A stretch of DNA of 64,000 nt. It comes from Gossypium raimondii. Lineage: Eukaryota; Streptophyta; Magnoliopsida; Malvales; Malvaceae. The first letter of the stretch is position 1, and each line of letters begins with the position of its first letter. The notes under the pieces are model-generated. The model did not search any database, was not told where the DNA came from, and saw only the letters and a program-made list of their open reading frames with translations. The stretch is from the NCBI RefSeq assembly GCF_025698545.1, contig NC_068571.1:40209733-40273732 (forward strand), in the 5' to 3' direction. Positions 60,790 to 64,000 of the stretch are shown here, piece after piece. Position numbers and translations under genes: made by a program.

Positions 60790-61605
60790 GGCTCGCTTTA
60801 AAGCAACGATTGCTCACGAATGTGGAGGAATTAGACAGGATCCTTCTTGCCTAGTTTGCGACCATGCATATGAAGACTCTTCTTCATGCTTTTAAATCAG
60901 AGTACCATTTTCTTCTCTTCCAACTTTGTTGATTGGTTAGTTTCTAACTTATCTTCACATTTGAGGGCACTTCTAGCGGATGTTATTTGGTCTTTACCTA
61001 TTTGGTTTAGTCACGTGGCGCCTTTGGAAGAACAAAAATTTATTCATTTTTTATTGTCTTGGAACGCTCCAGAGATAATTAAAGTTTCATTATGTTGGGC
61101 TCTACAATTTTCGATTGTACATACAAATAGGACACTTAGTAGGGTTCCAGTTCAATCTTCGTCAGGCAAATTTGTCTATTTACATATCGATGCGGCAGTG
61201 AATGTGAGCACAAGGTCCACCTCCTCTAGTGATGTGGTGTGGTGTGAGATTAGTTTAGAGACTGGATTGTCGGGTTTAATCATATTTTGGATAATTGTTC
61301 TGTCTTTGATGCTAAATTTTGGAGTATTTGGGATAGTTTACTCTTGTTACAAGAAAATGGATATGTTAAGGTTTTAATTCAAACAGACTGTTTGGAGGCG
61401 GTCAAAGCTATTCAAGATAGCTTTTTGGGGACATTGAATTCGGCTTTGCTTCGAAAACGTCAACAGATGTTACAGTACGCAAGGAACATTGGGTGCTTAG
61501 GCATGTCCCTAGGGAGAGAAATCAAGTCGTTGATTGTTTAGCTAAACAATCAAGTATACCTAGGGAGTTGATTAACTTTCTTGGGTGGTGCTTTTGATCA
61601 TTTAA
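60790..61605 (+). pseudogene. LINE 3' end: zinc-binding and RNase H-like remnant
   Basis: It opens with ECGGIRQDPSCLVCDHAYEDSSSC (about 60,817-60,889), the zinc-binding segment of plant LINEs. Then come FFSSNFVDWLVSNLSSH, HIDAAVNVSTRSTSSSDVVW, and in another frame FWSIWDSLLLLQENGYVKVLIQTDCLEAVKAIQ of the RNase H-like domain. VDCLAKQS follows in a third frame. At least two frameshifts and a stop separate these. It is a different LINE copy from the one at 17,860. Confidence 0.78.
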
Positions 61606-62589
61606 TTTAATTTAGTTATCTCATATTTTTATTCAAAAGAAAAAGAGTTAATATTTAAAAATATTTTTTTGAATTTAAAATTTACTATATATTTGTGTGA
61701 AGTTGCTTTATAGTTTTTATTTCCTATAATTTATTTAACTTAATTATAGATAGAATTATAATTAATTTTAATTTTATATTTTTAATGTATATTTAACATA
61801 TCCCTGCACATTTATATATAGATATATCCCTGCATATTTAATTATAGATAGAGTTAAAGCGTGTATTATTTAAGTTAAATATCACACAAAAATATTGATG
61901 TAAAAATAAAATATATTTATATATGCATAATCTTGTATTCATATAAAATTTGTTAATATAATATATAATAAAAACAAGTCTAAATGCATCGATATTGTGA
62001 ACAATAAATATAAATGTTTTAAAATTAATTAATTAATTAAATATAACAACATGTATTATTTTCCTTAAGTAAGCAATGTATTGAATTAGTGGAAATATAT
62101 TTTATATAGAATTTACCTTGAATTAATTTTTATTTTAAAATTTTTGAGATATTAAAAAATATGAGGAATTTTTATCCCAAATTTGTCGTTATCTTTTGTA
62201 AGGAATTTGCCTTGAATTAATTTTTTTAAATATAGTCAATGATTACACATGATGATTATTATTGTGACAAATGATAGTTTAACTATGCCACATGGGAGTT
62301 GTTTCTCTATTTTTTTATAGCCTCGTATTGCTATAGTGTATATATAATATATATATATATTAGATTTGTGGATTAAACTATAGTAGAGAATAGAAAAAAA
62401 TCTAACTCATTGGATTGTTTTTGGAGATAATAAGTGTTCATCAATTCGTGATTAGAACCTACACTCTAAGTAAGTCAAGTTTCAAGAATAGCAGAGAAGA
62501 TCGTGTTGGTCGAAAGCCGGGAGCATTCTTTATTGCCTATTCCAAAACAAAGGTGCGAATTTGGTAATGGGTATATTGCTATAAGTGTC
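61606..62589. other. Gene-free spacer
   Basis: AT-rich; no gene. Two related phrases 'CATATCCCTGCACATTTATATATAGATA' and 'TATCCCTGCATATTTAATTATAGATA' form a short direct repeat at about 61,798-61,850. Confidence 0.45.
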
Positions 62590-63020
62590 ACAATCACTCA
62601 GTTTTAGAAAAAAAATCCCACTATGCAACAAAATTGTTTTTTAAACTGAATTTTTTCCAACATGTTTAATTGTGCTATAGTCCCTTCATGGGCAATTTCA
62701 AGGATGCCCCATGCCTCTTTAGCAATAGTGCACTTTGAAATCCTCTTAAACTCCTGCTGAGCAACGCCACAGAAGATAGCATAAAGTATTTTTAGAGTTG
62801 GCATTAGCAAGTCTCTTCTCATCAGCGGTCTATTCCAACTTAGACTTCAGGGTTCTTTTAGCTTTTATTTGATTTATAGGTTGCCTCCATCCAGTGAGTA
62901 CAGATCTCTATACATTTTCATCAGTAGACTTGATGTAGGCTTTATTCTTATCTTTCAGTAGGCATAGTTGTTATTATCCAACATAAAGGGCTGAGTAGTT
63001 AAATATCCTTCCATATCTAA
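62590..63020 (-). pseudogene. Copia gag fragment (UBN2-like)
   Basis: Minus strand: MEGYLTTQPFMLDNNNYAYW (about 63,018-62,960) is the N-terminal gag motif. After stops comes LLMPTLKILYAIFCGVAQQEFKRISKCTIAKEAWGILEIAHEGT, the copia gag core (ending near 62,660). Stops and a shift separate the parts and nothing downstream of gag remains. A methionine-tRNA-type primer phrase is not evident upstream. Confidence 0.75.
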
Positions 63021-64000
63021 CAATTAGCAAGACCAGGAAACACCACTATCTATGTTAAGTAGGAAGCTCTAATATCAATTGTTGAATTGAATCATTGCTA
63101 ATTAGTTAAAGGATAAAATGTTTCTTAGGCAAAGAAAGAGTTGTTTCTCCAAGTAGCTTAGATATATATATATATATATATATGTTTTGTAATAGACAAT
63201 AATGTATCTCTGATTTTCTCTTCAAGGGAGTTTTCTTTGGAGATTTGTTTATTGATAGAAATTTCAACTCAAGTTTTCAAGGATTGTAGGTAGAATTCTT
63301 CGTAACTTCAAATTGCTTAATTAGCTTGATTAGAAGTCGTTTGAAATCCTTTGTTGGTGTTAAATCTAAACATCAAACCCTACGTCATTAAATTGGGTTT
63401 CATCTTTTCACAAATTTATCTAATTTTTGTAACCAAGAATTAATTGAAATTTGGTTCTTATTTTTTGTTCATATTGTAATTCCATAGAAAAGCCTTCAAA
63501 GTGTTTCAAGAAAAGACGCTTTTTGTTCTCCGAAATCCAGAATGTTTCTAGTTTTCATTCTTCAATATTTTTTCCCCATATTATTATCATTCAACTCTTT
63601 GCTTGAGATTTCAAAAACACATCAAGTACTTAACCTCCACTTCATTCTTTCCGACTCCAAGCTGATGCTGGGTTTCAGCTTTCTCAAAGAAATATTTATA
63701 ACAACTAAAAATTGGTCATTGGAGAAGTTGTTAAACATCAACATACTCTCTATCTGCATAAAAACGACGAATGAAGATTTCCCATCACGTATAAACTTCA
63801 CTTTCTTTACATGGAAATCGCATATACAAAATCTTGTTTTCTTCTAACCCATTCATCATATAAACATATGCATATAACAGGGATACCACCAAAAAGGAGC
63901 TTGTCTCTTCTTATAAAATTATGTCTGGGAGTTTTTTTGGACAAAATTTACAGTAAGTCAACTTGATAGCTACCTTGTCCTTAAAATAACCTCTTGATCA
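63021..64000. other. Gene-free right edge
   Basis: On the minus strand this is upstream of the copia gag start and may include the element's leader or LTR. A (TA)n run lies at about 63,163-63,183. No gene is supported; a 101-codon frame at 63,542-63,847 has no recognisable family. Confidence 0.4.

Overview
This window is nuclear DNA from a flowering plant. Split genes with GT-AG introns, AT-rich spacers, plant-specific gene families and very dense transposable-element debris all show this. The long-LTR retroelement families and the gene types remind me of cotton (Gossypium, Malvaceae). That placement is from memory of such sequences and was not tested by a search.

Layout. Positions 1-19,000 are almost entirely transposon remains. 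They comprise partial long LTRs (1-2,575), a broken LINE with copia and LTR pieces in it (4,133-7,345), one solo LTR nested inside another with both target-site duplications readable (7,571-12,408, insert 7,582-10,091), another solo LTR (13,216-15,963), an 880-bp foldback element (16,399-17,281), and a LINE 3' end split by a small solo LTR (17,860-19,005). From 19,685 to 24,596 lie two UGT76-like glycosyltransferase genes arranged tail to tail, both with the family's single intron and an intact PSPG box. A decayed class I small heat-shock gene lies at 26,985-27,450. Positions 28,157-38,350 are again transposons, including a gag-protease-only LTR element (34,132-37,712) that sits between the arms of an inverted repeat.

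The gene-bearing right half holds an intact RABA2b-type Rab GTPase (39,233-41,470) and, converging on it, a zinc transporter of the MTP/CDF family (41,985-44,776, minus strand). The transporter has been split by a copia-type element with a readable 5-bp target duplication and carries two further lesions. A solo LTR follows (46,150-47,699, perfect target duplication). A protein phosphatase 1 catalytic-subunit gene lies at 52,735-55,254, and LINE and copia fragments run toward the right edge.

The genes do not form a pathway or operon. Four look intact (two UGTs, RABA2b, PP1) and two are pseudogenes (small heat-shock protein, MTP). The strongest observations are the copia insertion in the MTP gene, two non-autonomous LTR elements that keep only gag and protease, a set of well-delimited solo LTRs, and four long inverted-repeat (foldback) elements with GTAAA-type ends lying in or near genes. 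I found no rRNA, tRNA, CRISPR or bacterial-type feature.
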